64,000 bases of DNA from Paenibacillus pabuli NBRC 13638 (GTDB lineage: Bacteria > Bacillota > Bacilli > Paenibacillales > Paenibacillaceae), in assembly GCF_001514495.1 (NCBI RefSeq), contig NZ_BCNM01000016.1:111688-175687 (forward strand), written 5' to 3'. The number at the start of each line of letters is the position of its first letter. Position 1 is the first letter of the stretch. Under the pieces are notes generated by a model, which was not told where the DNA came from, ran no database searches, and saw only the letters and a list, made by a program, of their open reading frames with translations. Made by a program: the position numbers and the translations under genes. Positions 23,923 to 33,770 of the stretch are shown in pieces.

Positions 23923-24939
23923 TCACCTTGCCCATTCGGTTAAACGAATCACTCTCCGATAGTTCATATCATCGATCATATCCTCCCAGTCCAGTTCGCC
24001 TGCATTACTGTCACGATAGTATACGGCTGTAGCGGGCAGGAAACCGACTAATGGCCCCATACCCCCACAGATCATCGCGCCACCGTCACCACCTTTGAGT
24101 ATCATGGTTCCATTATCAGAAGGATCAAGCGTTAGCTCATAGGTATAAGGATCTCCGGCAAACTGGATACCAAAAAAGTTGGACAGCTCCAGATCATATG
24201 GACGGTCATCCTTTTCCAATAAAGACGGGTCTTCGAGACTGCCAAAATGCTTCAATTTCATCGTGTAGTCAAAACTGTCTCCCCATGGAAATAACGTACG
24301 GCACCCCCCTCCATACAGATACTCCCATTCATCTTCAGTAAGCAAACCATAACCCGCTTTTTCTTCTTCCTTGACGAGATACTCCAGCGTCAAATCTTCA
24401 TTGAACCAAAATATCTGTACTGCCTCACCTTGTCGGACCAAACGGAACTCTTGATGCAGTTCATACTGATTCAGATCGGACAGCTTGAATTTCTCCAACT
24501 CTTCTGCAAAATAGGCATTCTCCTGCGCCATCGCTTCTGCTTCCGTCACTTCAATCCAGCCAAGGGAATGGCTGCTGCACTCCACCAGCATGGGTGCAAT
24601 GTGTACTTCCCTAACCGGAGACATCTGGCTAATTAAAAAAGAATCCACATCTTCCACACCATACTCACTGACCGTCTCCAGTAAATCTGCGGAAGTCTCC
24701 TCATTCATCCCATTCTGCCAACGATCCCAGCCGAGAGTCACCCGATCGCCAGGCACAAACACAAATCTCTGCTCATCATACGAAAATACACCTGTCTCAA
24801 TTTGCTGACCGAATCGTTCAAATGTCTCCAATCCTTCATATTTCATACCTGTGGGGAAATGACTGACCAATCCACTCAGCCGCTCCTCCTTTTCCGGAGC
24901 GGACAGCCTCTCCCATGCATCCCGATTCAATGATTCCAC
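23923..24939 (-). CDS. SUMF1/FGE-like fold protein, probably non-catalytic
   Basis: A 338-residue cytoplasmic protein. Its C-terminal part shows remnants of the formylglycine-generating-enzyme (SUMF1) fold: EWEYLYGGGCRTLFPWGD, then LSNFFGIQFAGDPYTYELT, MILKGGDGGAMICGG and YRRVIRL, in family order. The Cys pair needed for copper-dependent catalysis is not apparent, so a binding role in the C-type-lectin-like fold is more likely. It starts with GTG after AAGGGGGG. It is 47 bases downstream of the next large gene, so these two form their own operon upstream of the toxin operon. Confidence 0.6.
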   Translation of the reverse strand: MESLNRDAWERLSAPEKEERLSGLVSHFPTGMKYEGLETFERFGQQIETGVFSYDEQRFVFVPGDRVTLGWDRWQNGMNEETSADLLETVSEYGVEDVDSFLISQMSPVREVHIAPMLVECSSHSLGWIEVTEAEAMAQENAYFAEELEKFKLSDLNQYELHQEFRLVRQGEAVQIFWFNEDLTLEYLVKEEEKAGYGLLTEDEWEYLYGGGCRTLFPWGDSFDYTMKLKHFGSLEDPSLLEKDDRPYDLELSNFFGIQFAGDPYTYELTLDPSDNGTMILKGGDGGAMICGGMGPLVGFLPATAVYYRDSNAGELDWEDMIDDMNYRRVIRLTEWAR

Positions 24940-24986
24940 GCACTTTCCCCCCTTTCACTTTTGCCTCATAAACTGCCCTTGAAGTC

Positions 24987-26687
24987 CTAACGGGTATATC
25001 CTTCTTTCCCTGCGGTCTTTAACAGCTCCGATAGCAATTCTTTTCGTCTGCCATCAGCCTTGCGTGCCAGCGCTGCAAGCTTCTCTGCCTTGCCCCAGAT
25101 CGGATACAGCACACGCTCCACTTCATAGGTTGCCAGTCCTTGCAACGATTGGACCAGAAGTTCAAGCTTCTCCTCATTCTCCAGCTCCGGCTGAATCTTC
25201 AGCTTCAGGTAATCCGTAGAACGACGCAAACAGGCAACTAAAGCTGGTACAGAGCTGGCCGTTACGCCGTGTGTCTCAGCAAAGGCAGCGGTGAATTTAT
25301 CCTGTACCAACTGGTGCTCATCATCCACTTCACCCATGTAATATTCAACCAACGGGAAATACCGCTCATCTGCCAGTCCAAGTCCAAAGGTTGCATAACT
25401 GCCTGGCATACCGTTCTTTTCACCCTCTGTATCTGCATAAAATTCGAACTCTTCGATAGCCTCACGTGCATAATTTTCAAGCAGCGGATGCAGCTCCCCA
25501 TACCCCAGTGCATTCGCGAAGAATCGGTGGGTATCCGACTTCGCGAGCCCTTTAATAGGCAGATACTGCTTCACGCTGGATTTGAGCTTGATCTTGTAAC
25601 TTTTCGGGAAGCCCTGCTTCAGCAAACGGATGATAAAGGAGAGGGCCTGTTCGTAGGCAGCTGCTTCTTCCTTGCGAATGATGATAGTCATGATGGAAAA
25701 AACATCGTTGGCCTTGCATTCCACCTGTTCCGTTTTCATATGAATATCTTCCTTGGCATAGGTTCCACTGCCTTCCTTGATCATGCGTGCTGCACGATTA
25801 CTGCCAAGCTGTTTCGCCAGTTCCAGAAAGGCAAGCCCCTTCGGTTTACTGTAACTAGGCTCATAACGAAGAATCATTACGGCCGCATATAGCAGCAGAT
25901 CGATGGGCTGTGCCACATGCTCTCCATACTCACTCTGAGGCTGCTCCTCCAAAGAAGCACCTGGCTTAAGTGTATATTTATTGTCGCTGTACGCCGAAGG
26001 CTCTACATCATAGTAATGTGGCAAAAATTGATTCTCCGCCCATGATGTTATCGCACGGATAATATCACCACGATGCTCCGCCAGGGCTTCCTGGCGCCCT
26101 TTGTTTAAGTCCTGAATGCGGTCATATTGCGCTATAGTCCACGCTGCGTCCAGTTCAGGGAATAATTTCGGATCAAGCAGGTGGCGCGTCAAAAAAAAGG
26201 ATTCCAGCGGCTTGGTTGGATATGAACCATGTATCAGCTTCTGATCTACATATGTATGAATGCGCTCAAGCAGCTGCTGTCTTTTCTCTTCGTTGACATA
26301 TTCGAGCATGGTCACTTGCAGCTTTCCTTCTGTCGTTGGGAATTTCCCGCGGAAGGTGAAACGATAGTCAATCAACGGTGTGTTCGCCAGCTCGTCCAAT
26401 CTTCCCTGAACAACGGCTGCAAGCTTGGGCTGAATCTCATTCCGCACCTGTTCCTCGGTAAAAGGGCCGGCATTCTTTGATTTCAACCCATCATCCAATC
26501 CAAGATCCACACTGTCTACCGTGGTCCGTCCGGGTCTGTAATCCAGCAATATATCATTAAAGATCCCCATTTGCAGCGTTGTTCGCTTCACTGCCTTTTC
26601 CAGGTCCTTTCGCTTTAACTGTTCATCAAACCATTCATGAATTGCCGCAATCATCTCTTCCACTGCCTGATCATAGAGTGTGCTCAT
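24987..26687 (-). CDS. Large uncharacterised protein (possibly DUF6138 family)
   Basis: A 566-residue soluble, helix-rich protein with no signal peptide, membrane segment or metal motif that I can see. Segments such as FEFYADTEGEKNGMPGSYAT and FGLGLADERYFPLVEYYM look well conserved. It resembles, from memory, proteins annotated DUF6138 in Bacillus and Paenibacillus, but I cannot confirm this. With the SUMF1-like gene 47 bases downstream it forms a two-gene unit beside the T7SS toxin operon and may be an accessory or defence gene. Confidence 0.55.
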   Translation of the reverse strand: MSTLYDQAVEEMIAAIHEWFDEQLKRKDLEKAVKRTTLQMGIFNDILLDYRPGRTTVDSVDLGLDDGLKSKNAGPFTEEQVRNEIQPKLAAVVQGRLDELANTPLIDYRFTFRGKFPTTEGKLQVTMLEYVNEEKRQQLLERIHTYVDQKLIHGSYPTKPLESFFLTRHLLDPKLFPELDAAWTIAQYDRIQDLNKGRQEALAEHRGDIIRAITSWAENQFLPHYYDVEPSAYSDNKYTLKPGASLEEQPQSEYGEHVAQPIDLLLYAAVMILRYEPSYSKPKGLAFLELAKQLGSNRAARMIKEGSGTYAKEDIHMKTEQVECKANDVFSIMTIIIRKEEAAAYEQALSFIIRLLKQGFPKSYKIKLKSSVKQYLPIKGLAKSDTHRFFANALGYGELHPLLENYAREAIEEFEFYADTEGEKNGMPGSYATFGLGLADERYFPLVEYYMGEVDDEHQLVQDKFTAAFAETHGVTASSVPALVACLRRSTDYLKLKIQPELENEEKLELLVQSLQGLATYEVERVLYPIWGKAEKLAALARKADGRRKELLSELLKTAGKEGYTR

Positions 26688-26925
26688 GCTTCGACCGCCT
26701 TCCCATTTATCTAATATCCATTAGTGACTTCTCCCCAAACGCCTGCTCTAATCAGATCATTCCTCAAATCATTGTTGATGCTAAAAATACGTATCTACGT
26801 TCGTATATTACCTGTTATTTTACTCTCTCAGGCACCCGCGAAACAATAAGTCTTACGCACGGTTATATGTCGAGAGAACAATGAATACTCCCTTCTAAAC
26901 ATGTCTATGCAGCCCGCACGCCATA
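26688..26925. other. Intergenic region without recognised gene
   Basis: Between the large uncharacterised gene and the lipoprotein terminator. It must hold the promoter of the 24987-26687 gene on the minus strand, but no consensus hexamer pair stands out. A GGGTGCCTGAGA string on the minus strand (26840-26821) is discussed under rejected items. Confidence 0.5.
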
Positions 26926-26969
26926 ACAAAAACACCGGACTCAGGTGATTTCCCGCCTAAATCCGGTGT
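26926..26969 (-). terminator. Terminator after the LipO-type lipoprotein gene
   Basis: ACACCGGA (26932-26939) pairs with TCCGGTGT (26962-26969), with a second inner AGG/CCT pairing, and is followed on the minus strand by TTTTTG. Confidence 0.85.
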
Positions 26970-27035
26970 ATTCACGAAACACTGCTTCCCTTTTTATGAC
27001 TTTAGTATGATTCATCTGCTGAATCATTCACAGGT

Positions 27036-28688
27036 TTAATTGACGGTTTTGAACCACTCGTTGACTTCCGTTGTGATTTGGTCGCCGCCCATGGACTTCC
27101 ACTTCGTTACGAATGCGTCGAATTCATTGAGGTCCACCTGACCATATATGATTTTGCTGAACGTATCTTTCTCCAGCTTGTCAAGTGCGTCTTTCTTCAT
27201 CTTCATGGTGTCCGTAGGTGCACCCGTGAATTTATCCTTGATTGCATCATCCTTATGAGCTACTACCACTTGTGCCGCAGCGAACACTTCCGGTTTGTTT
27301 GCAATACTTGTATTTTTCTCAAATGGGGTTTCAGGCTCCTTGCCCGAAGCAAGCTCAGCCAGTGTATCCATCATCAGGTTCGGAATACGGGCACCATCAT
27401 AAGTGAGTGTATACTTCAACGGGGATACCCCATCTTTCACTTCAGCTTCACCAAGTACTTTACCGTCTACAATATCAAAGTCATATCCTTGGGCAAAGCC
27501 ATGCTCAAACTCTCCGCCCACTTCCGGATTGGCAAAGTTATCGAACAAGTAATTTTGGTAGGTGAAGAAGATTTCCGGGTTCGCCATATCCTTGTTGATC
27601 AACACGACCCCGTTGCTGGCACCTGAACCGTGGTGATGGCTCTCGCCAGTCGGCCCGGTTGGCAGGGCAATGGCTTTGTAGGTAGCGCCGTCCACATTTT
27701 TCTTCACATCATCAATTGGCCAGTTCGGCATCCAGTGTGGTCCCACAATGATTCCCGCTTTGCCTGCTGTAAACAGTTCAGCTGCCTTGATCTCGTCATA
27801 TACGCCGGCTTCCTTCGGCAGGTAGCCTTTGGATAACCAGTCTTTCATCGTTGCAAGTCCTTCTTTCACACCCGGTTGAACCGAGCCGTATTCCAGTGTT
27901 CCTTCTGCATTCAGATTCCACTGTCCCGGCATCGTGTTATACATCCCGAAGATCCAGCCGGATTCGGTCATCCAGGTATTGAGGGCATTTTTCATGCCGA
28001 CCGTCAGACCGTACGTATCCTTTTTACCGTTACCATCCGGGTCCTTGTTCGTAAATGCATCCATCACCGTCACCAGCTCATCGATCGTTTTGGGTTCTTC
28101 GAGTCCCAGCTTCTTCAGCCAGTCTTCACGGATGAACATCACCGGGTCGCCGTTATAAGCATAGTCGAAGATCGGGATACCATACCGCTTGCCTTCATAC
28201 AAGTACGGGTACCACTCTTCGGATGCGGATTCTGCAGCCCCTTTCCATGTGTCGGATGCATATTTGTCGAATAGTTCACCCGCATCAGCGAATTTACCCG
28301 ACTCAATCAGCTCACGCACCAGATTATAGTCACCACGGATGGAGACGATATCCGGCAGCTCTTCGTTAGCCGACAGGGAGAGGCGAAGCTTCGTGTAAAA
28401 GGCATCATTGGTCACGGACACAGCCCAAGGCGTTGTCAGGTCGATGCCCAAACGTTCTTTGGCCCATTTGGTATGCACGTTGTTCTGTGCCGTCTCTCCG
28501 TTCTTGAACTTTGTATCATCATTCCAGGCTCGCAGATAGCTCATCTGAACCGCAGGTTCGTACTTACCGTCTTGCAGCGTAAGTGGCGCAGCTGCTTCCT
28601 TGGACGGTTCTTCCTTTGCCCCCGAGCTGCATGCCGTTACGGCAACCATCGTTAGTGCAAGCAATGCAGTCATCATTTTTCTATACAT
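27036..28688 (-). CDS. Oligosaccharide ABC transporter solute-binding lipoprotein (LipO type)
   Basis: A 550-residue lipoprotein; signal ALLALTMVAVTACSS with lipobox Cys near residue 20. Long Paenibacillus LipO-like binding proteins have this size and pattern: MSYLRAWNDDTKFKNGE, ADAGELFDKYASDTW, YGIPIFDYAYNGDPVMFIRE and TFYNKDPDGNGKKDTYGL-like segments (here FTNKDPDGNGKKDTYGL). The ATG at 28688 follows GGAGGGG at ideal spacing. The cognate permeases are probably the plus-strand genes at 32762 and 33864, across the regulator genes. The ligand is likely a plant-derived oligosaccharide, by family only. Confidence 0.9.
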   Translation of the reverse strand: MYRKMMTALLALTMVAVTACSSGAKEEPSKEAAAPLTLQDGKYEPAVQMSYLRAWNDDTKFKNGETAQNNVHTKWAKERLGIDLTTPWAVSVTNDAFYTKLRLSLSANEELPDIVSIRGDYNLVRELIESGKFADAGELFDKYASDTWKGAAESASEEWYPYLYEGKRYGIPIFDYAYNGDPVMFIREDWLKKLGLEEPKTIDELVTVMDAFTNKDPDGNGKKDTYGLTVGMKNALNTWMTESGWIFGMYNTMPGQWNLNAEGTLEYGSVQPGVKEGLATMKDWLSKGYLPKEAGVYDEIKAAELFTAGKAGIIVGPHWMPNWPIDDVKKNVDGATYKAIALPTGPTGESHHHGSGASNGVVLINKDMANPEIFFTYQNYLFDNFANPEVGGEFEHGFAQGYDFDIVDGKVLGEAEVKDGVSPLKYTLTYDGARIPNLMMDTLAELASGKEPETPFEKNTSIANKPEVFAAAQVVVAHKDDAIKDKFTGAPTDTMKMKKDALDKLEKDTFSKIIYGQVDLNEFDAFVTKWKSMGGDQITTEVNEWFKTVN

Positions 28689-28787
28689 GAAACCCCTCCT
28701 CAATCACTTTGAATACCCTTACATGAAAAGGATAGTGCAGCCGGGGAAGCAAACATATATCACAATTTCAATGTTCATATTGATTTG

Positions 28788-30380
28788 TTAACCGCTCCGA
28801 AAATCCTGCGGGGTCAGTCCATAATGTTTGCGGAATACCTGAATGAAATAAGGGGTATTGTTATATCCCACTTCCTGACCGACTTCATAAATCTTCATGG
28901 CCGTGTGCTTCAGCAAGTGAACAGCACGTTCCATTCGGGAACGAATAATGTAGTCACTGATGCCTTCACCTGTCGATTGTTTATACATTTTGGACAAGTA
29001 CACCGGATGCAGATGCACCTCCCCGGCAATGATCTGCAAGGAAAGATCCTCGCCCAGATGGTGGTCAATCCATTGCTGAACCTGCCTGATCATGCTCGAT
29101 CCGCTTTCCTGTCCCGTGTTGGCTGTGCTTTGAACCCATTGTTCCATCACACTCCGGGTCCATGCTTCCAGACTCCGAAGTGACACGCCGTAGCCGTCTT
29201 TCAGCAGCTGCTGATACTGCTCACCAAGCACATCGGACAGCTGCCTGCCCTCCCGATGAGCCATGTATGAGAACGCAGCGGCGAGATAGTGAAAAGCAAC
29301 ATAGACATGTTCCGGGAACACACTATCGGAAAGCTCGGCAAAAATCGAATCAATCTTGCGATTGGCATCGTCCATCCGTCCTGCTTCCAGCAGTGCGGTC
29401 AATCCGGGCGGCTCATACAGCGCCGCAAGTGATTTCAAAGTTGCTCCATGGGAGCCGGCAGCCGCATTGAGATGCAGTCCTTTGCCCGCCTCCGCCTGCT
29501 TGCGCAAGGCACTTACGGCCTGATGGTACAACTGCGGAACCTGCTCCGGGAAACGGCCTATCCGGCTGACTGACAGCGAAATGGTCGCGTTTAAATACTG
29601 CTTCACACTGTGAAGCAGCCGTTCTCCGAGCCGCCCCATCAATAATTCCGGTTCAGACTGTGCCTGTTTGGGACTGGCCATGAAGACGAGATCGTCATAC
29701 GCATCGTCCGTATGGCAGAGATGATAGCTGCTGCCAAAGATCTCTTCCACCACGTTGGAGATGGCGTATTTCATTAACTGGAATGCCTTGTGCGTTGGCT
29801 GCGGGTCATCATAGCGGATGAGCAGCAACTGCATTTTATCCTGAGGACGAAAGCCAATCTCCAACTGCTCCAGCTTCTCCACAAGCTCACTCTCCGCAAA
29901 TTTATGCCCAAGCAGTACATCCTTCATTAATCCCTTCCGCTTCTCCGGTAAATGCTCCCTCACCGAATACATGGCGCGCTGATGCATCAATTGTTTCTCT
30001 CCCTCCAGCCGAATCTGGACGGAGGCCTGCTGCACAGCTTCAATCAGCTCCTCATCCCGCACGGGCTTCAGCAGATAACTCACTGTTCCATGACGGAGTG
30101 CCTGCTTCGCATAATCAAAGGAAGCATGTCCGGATAAAATGATACATTTGGTCCGGTCCCACTTCTGCCGAATATGACTCACCAGATCCAGACCGGACAA
30201 GCCCGGCATGCGGATATCAGTGATAATGATATGGACCGGATGTGCAGCCATTTGCTGCAATGCCTCTTTCACCGAGTACGCCTTATATACGTGTCCAATC
30301 CCATGTTCCCTCCACGGTATAGAGGCTGCAATCGATTCTACCGCTGAATGTTCATCATCCACGACCATTAGATTCATCAT
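28788..30380 (-). CDS. YesN-type response regulator with AraC DNA-binding domain
   Basis: A 530-residue regulator: receiver domain (VDDEHSAVE, phosphoacceptor Asp55 in IIITDIRMPG, Lys in YLLKPVRDEE), a variable central region, and a C-terminal AraC/XylS domain with two helix-turn-helix units (LSLQIIAGEVHLHPVYLSKM and YEVGQEVGYNNTPYFIQVFR). The ATG at 30380 follows GGAGG and overlaps the kinase gene end by 26 bases; a longer frame upstream runs through the kinase gene and is not credible. It presumably activates the adjacent lipoprotein and permease genes. Confidence 0.92.
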   Translation of the reverse strand: MMNLMVVDDEHSAVESIAASIPWREHGIGHVYKAYSVKEALQQMAAHPVHIIITDIRMPGLSGLDLVSHIRQKWDRTKCIILSGHASFDYAKQALRHGTVSYLLKPVRDEELIEAVQQASVQIRLEGEKQLMHQRAMYSVREHLPEKRKGLMKDVLLGHKFAESELVEKLEQLEIGFRPQDKMQLLLIRYDDPQPTHKAFQLMKYAISNVVEEIFGSSYHLCHTDDAYDDLVFMASPKQAQSEPELLMGRLGERLLHSVKQYLNATISLSVSRIGRFPEQVPQLYHQAVSALRKQAEAGKGLHLNAAAGSHGATLKSLAALYEPPGLTALLEAGRMDDANRKIDSIFAELSDSVFPEHVYVAFHYLAAAFSYMAHREGRQLSDVLGEQYQQLLKDGYGVSLRSLEAWTRSVMEQWVQSTANTGQESGSSMIRQVQQWIDHHLGEDLSLQIIAGEVHLHPVYLSKMYKQSTGEGISDYIIRSRMERAVHLLKHTAMKIYEVGQEVGYNNTPYFIQVFRKHYGLTPQDFRSG

Positions 30381-32115
30381 TAGGATATTCCTCCTCAAAC
30401 CATCGTATTTCCACACTGAGCCCCCCGTAAGGGATCGCTCCAAAATGCAGCCCGGAAGTATGACCATATCGCGTAACGAGCCGCTGGTGTACATTCCAGG
30501 TACCCGTACCAATCTCTTCCCCCATCGGTTCATTGATTTCCCGCTCAAGACTAGCAATCTCCTCCGGCGTCAAAGTAACACCGTCGTTATCGACAAACAG
30601 ACTGTATCGTGTGTATTCCCTTCCATCGATATGCTCTCGCGCTGCCATGCCTGTAACGATAATGTGACCGCTGCCCTCCATCGGTTCAATGCCGTGAATG
30701 ACTGCATTTTCCACGATAGGCTGGATCAGCAGCCTTGGAATGTGCTGCTGCATCAGTTCTTGAGGTACGGCGATCTCATACGACAAACGGTTGGTGCGCA
30801 TCTGTTGGATGGACAAATAATTGTCCAGCAGCCGAATTTCCTCTTCCACGGTCGTCATATCGTTCTCATCACGTGTGATGTAGCGATAGTAATCTCCCAG
30901 ACTGAGCGACATGGCAATAACCGCTTCGCGGTTGCCGAGCTGCGTCATATTTTTAATATAAAACAGGCAGTTGTACAGGAAATGAGGATTGATCTGCGAT
31001 TGCAAATGTTTCAACGTCGCTTCCCGCGAACGAATGCGTTCTTCATACACTTTTTCAATCAATTCCTGAATCTGCTCGGCCATGTGATTGAAGCTCTGGG
31101 TCAGATACGCGAATTCGTCCCGGGAGTGATCGACCGGAATTCTTGTAGACAGCTGTCCTTTGCGAATCTGCTGCAGCCCTCGCATCAAACGTTGTATCGG
31201 CACCTGTACCTTTCGGTATAACAGCAGAGCAGCGCCAATACTGAGTACAAGCAAGAGCAAAATGGAAGTAATAAACATATTCCGGCTCTTGTCCATCGGC
31301 GTGAGCAGATCATCCAGCACGACCGGATTCACATAGATTCCATTCAGCTGTTTGGAGAGCACATAACTGACCAAATACTGCTTGCCCCCCACCTCCAGCT
31401 GATGGTTACCCTCACTGCCCAATCCGTTTAAAGGCATGTCCTCCATAATCGCCTGCATCAGTTCAGGATCCGCACTGCGGTTTAATAACGGTTCATTACC
31501 CGGCACATATAGAAAGGGATCTCCCCCTTGCGCCTCCTTGAAGTCGTCCAGCATCGCTACAATATTCATCGGGTCAAAATTAATCTCCATTACGGTTCGA
31601 ACACCCGCATTCACCGGCTTAGCATTCCATTCATAATTATCCGTGAAGAAATAAGTGAACTCCGCCTGATCCAATTGCCACTGTCCAGGCTGAGGAAACT
31701 CCAACATGTTCTCATTGTAGACGGTTCGACTCGCCTTGGTGGATAATACCAACTCTGCTTGAGGCAGCACGATGGTAATATCGTTCTTCCAACGGCTGGT
31801 GGACTGGTACAGCGACAATTTGTCGAGAATATCGAGATAGATGCTGTTTTTCTCATACTGGCTGGTTGATTCCGTCATGTAACGATAATGCAAAATGCTT
31901 GGATCGCGTAGTAAAGTCAGCCCGTAGAGCGAGAGCTGCTCAATATTTTTATCCACCTGAGAACTAAAATAGTTGAACTGATTCAAGCTGGACTGTTGTT
32001 TCTCCTCCACGATCATGTCCACATTCGCTTGATTCGCGTAGGTATAGAGCAGCAGAATCGGTACCAGCAAACAGACCAGCAGCATAACTGTTTTTGAGAA
32101 TACTGTAAATTTCAT
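30355..32115 (-). CDS. YesM-type sensor histidine kinase
   Basis: A 586-residue membrane kinase: N-terminal helix (KTVMLLVCLLVPILLLYTYA), extracytoplasmic sensor domain of about 250 residues, second helix (MFITSILLLLVLSIGAALLL), HAMP domain (VPIQRLMRGLQQIRKGQL), His-kinase dimerisation with phospho-His in LQSQINPHFLYNCLFYI, and an ATPase domain (PRLLIQPIVENAVIHGIE, VDNDGVTLT). The ATG at 32115 follows AGGGTGA. It senses extracellular sugar or the loaded binding protein and phosphorylates the overlapping response regulator. Confidence 0.92.
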   Translation of the reverse strand: MKFTVFSKTVMLLVCLLVPILLLYTYANQANVDMIVEEKQQSSLNQFNYFSSQVDKNIEQLSLYGLTLLRDPSILHYRYMTESTSQYEKNSIYLDILDKLSLYQSTSRWKNDITIVLPQAELVLSTKASRTVYNENMLEFPQPGQWQLDQAEFTYFFTDNYEWNAKPVNAGVRTVMEINFDPMNIVAMLDDFKEAQGGDPFLYVPGNEPLLNRSADPELMQAIMEDMPLNGLGSEGNHQLEVGGKQYLVSYVLSKQLNGIYVNPVVLDDLLTPMDKSRNMFITSILLLLVLSIGAALLLYRKVQVPIQRLMRGLQQIRKGQLSTRIPVDHSRDEFAYLTQSFNHMAEQIQELIEKVYEERIRSREATLKHLQSQINPHFLYNCLFYIKNMTQLGNREAVIAMSLSLGDYYRYITRDENDMTTVEEEIRLLDNYLSIQQMRTNRLSYEIAVPQELMQQHIPRLLIQPIVENAVIHGIEPMEGSGHIIVTGMAAREHIDGREYTRYSLFVDNDGVTLTPEEIASLEREINEPMGEEIGTGTWNVHQRLVTRYGHTSGLHFGAIPYGGLSVEIRWFEEEYPNDESNGRG

Positions 32116-32274
32116 TGCTTCACCCTGTCCCGGATTAAAGTAAAGATACACATCGAAGTCCTATTCTATCTTGAAACCCCTTACATATCCATACTGATTT
32201 TATGTGATGCTGCTTTCCTGTGACTCGTAATCCTTTTATACTGGGAGTGCATTAACATTTCGTGAGGGGGTTGT

Positions 32275-32544
32275 ATGATGCAATGGACAGAACACGGGGT
32301 TTTACAGATTGTGGATGAAGACATCTCCAGTCTGTATTGTTACTATGACCGGGATGGAATGGGTTATGATGAATCCTTTCTGTTTGAACTGCAGCTTCAA
32401 AATTTGCCGTTAACACCAGGCAGTGTGTCTGCCATTCAGTTTGTTCTAGTGGATGAGTTTCCACTGCGGGAAGGTGTCATTGAAGATGTGCAGGCCGCGA
32501 TTCGTTCGGTTGATACGCAGTATAATGGCTCGATTATCAAATAA
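32275..32544 (+). CDS. Hypothetical acidic protein (89 residues)
   Basis: A small soluble protein with a good ribosome site (GAGGGGG before ATGATG) and its own terminator. Sequence features are an acidic N-terminal half (VDEDISSLYCYYDRDGMGYDE) and VSAIQFVLVDEFPLREGVIE. No family recognised. It is divergent from the YesM-type kinase gene and lies between it and the permease genes, so it might be regulated with them. Confidence 0.7.
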   Translation: MMQWTEHGVLQIVDEDISSLYCYYDRDGMGYDESFLFELQLQNLPLTPGSVSAIQFVLVDEFPLREGVIEDVQAAIRSVDTQYNGSIIK

Positions 32545-32567
32545 TTAAATATTCCAGCAGAATCGTG

Positions 32568-32607
32568 AAACAGGAGCATTGGACTTTCGGGTCAGGTGCT
32601 CCTGTTT
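32568..32607 (+). terminator. Hairpin after the 32275 gene
   Basis: AAACAGGAGCA (32568-32578) pairs perfectly with TGCTCCTGTTT (32597-32607). The T-run after it is short, so termination may be partial. Confidence 0.6.
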
Positions 32608-32761
32608 GACGTTTCATCAACAAGTTAATATTTCAACATCCGCCTTGAAATGTTGTTCTATAGCCGGCCCGTTTCCGTTGCTATAATTCAGTTGCTCCAC
32701 TATTTGCAGAGGCTGACTGGCCTCATTATGCAGAGGCTGGACGATATAAAGGAGGGACCTG

Positions 32762-33730
32762 ATGGCTATGGAACAACCACTAACGACGACCAATACGCCG
32801 GTGCGGCAGGCAACACACCATCCACGCAAACGTACCCGCTGGAATTTCAAACGCACATGGCCGCTGCATCTGATGCTGCTGCCTTCGGTACTGCTCACAT
32901 TGCTGTTTGCCTATGTGCCTATGGGCGGCATTATTATTGCTTTTCAGGATTTCAAACCGTGGCTGGGCTTCACCGGCTCCAAATGGGTCGGATGGGATAA
33001 CTTCCGATTCATGTTCGAATATCCGGATAGTGTCCAGGTTATCTGGAACACGGTGCTGATCGCTGCCATGAAGATTGTGGCCGGACTCGTGGCCCCGGTT
33101 GTGTTTGCCATTTTGCTGAATGAAGTACGAAATTCCACGTTCAAAAGGTTCTCACAGACGCTGGTATACCTGCCCCACTTCCTGTCTTGGGTTGTACTTG
33201 GCGGCATCCTGCTGGACATGCTTTCCCCCGAGGGTGGATTGGTGAACCAGGTGCTGGCGGCTGTTGGCATTGAACCAATCTTCTTTTTGGGAGATGGCGA
33301 CTGGTTCCGTGTAACCGTAGTCATCAGTGATGTATGGAAGGAATTTGGATTCGGTACCATTGTCTTCCTTGCAGCCCTCGCAGGCATTAACCCTGCTCTG
33401 TACGAAGCTTCCGAGGTCGATGGGGCAACACGGCTTAAACAGACCCTGCACATTACACTGCCTGCACTCGTGCCGATGATTATTGTGGTGGGTACGCTAT
33501 CACTGGGGAATATTCTTAATGCCGGATTTGACCAGATTTTCAACCTGTACAATCCACTTGTATATGATAAAGGCGATATTATTGACACATTTGTTTACCG
33601 AATGGGTATCTTGAATGGCAAAATGAGCTTTGCGACTGCGGTTGGTTTATTTAAATCCTTTGTCGCCATGTTCCTCGTCATTACCGCCTACCGGATGGCT
33701 TACAAAATCGCGAATTACCGCATTTTCTAA
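32762..33730 (+). CDS. LplB-type sugar ABC transporter permease
   Basis: A 322-residue permease with about six helices and the EAA loop YEASEVDGATRLKQTLHITLP. The segment FAYVPMGGIIIAFQDFKPW is typical of LplB/UgpA-like permeases paired with LipO-type binding proteins. GGAGGGACCTG precedes the ATG. A short polar N-terminus precedes the first helix. It works with the next permease and probably the lipoprotein at 27036. Confidence 0.92.
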   Translation: MAMEQPLTTTNTPVRQATHHPRKRTRWNFKRTWPLHLMLLPSVLLTLLFAYVPMGGIIIAFQDFKPWLGFTGSKWVGWDNFRFMFEYPDSVQVIWNTVLIAAMKIVAGLVAPVVFAILLNEVRNSTFKRFSQTLVYLPHFLSWVVLGGILLDMLSPEGGLVNQVLAAVGIEPIFFLGDGDWFRVTVVISDVWKEFGFGTIVFLAALAGINPALYEASEVDGATRLKQTLHITLPALVPMIIVVGTLSLGNILNAGFDQIFNLYNPLVYDKGDIIDTFVYRMGILNGKMSFATAVGLFKSFVAMFLVITAYRMAYKIANYRIF

Positions 33731-33770
33731 GGGGCATTTTGTATACATCCAGACAGCGACTTTCAATCAG

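Noticed and set aside
26821..26840. Minus-strand GGGTGCCTGAGA string resembling the 5' half of a TPP riboswitch, with a faint ATCTGATTAGAGCAGGCG further on
   Set aside because: The conserved ACCTGATCTGG...ACCAGCG and the closing stem are not present, and the downstream gene has no link with thiamine.
30208..31221. Long plus-strand open frame opposite the YesM/YesN-type genes
   Set aside because: Fully antisense to two well-supported genes, no ribosome site, and composition of a shadow frame.
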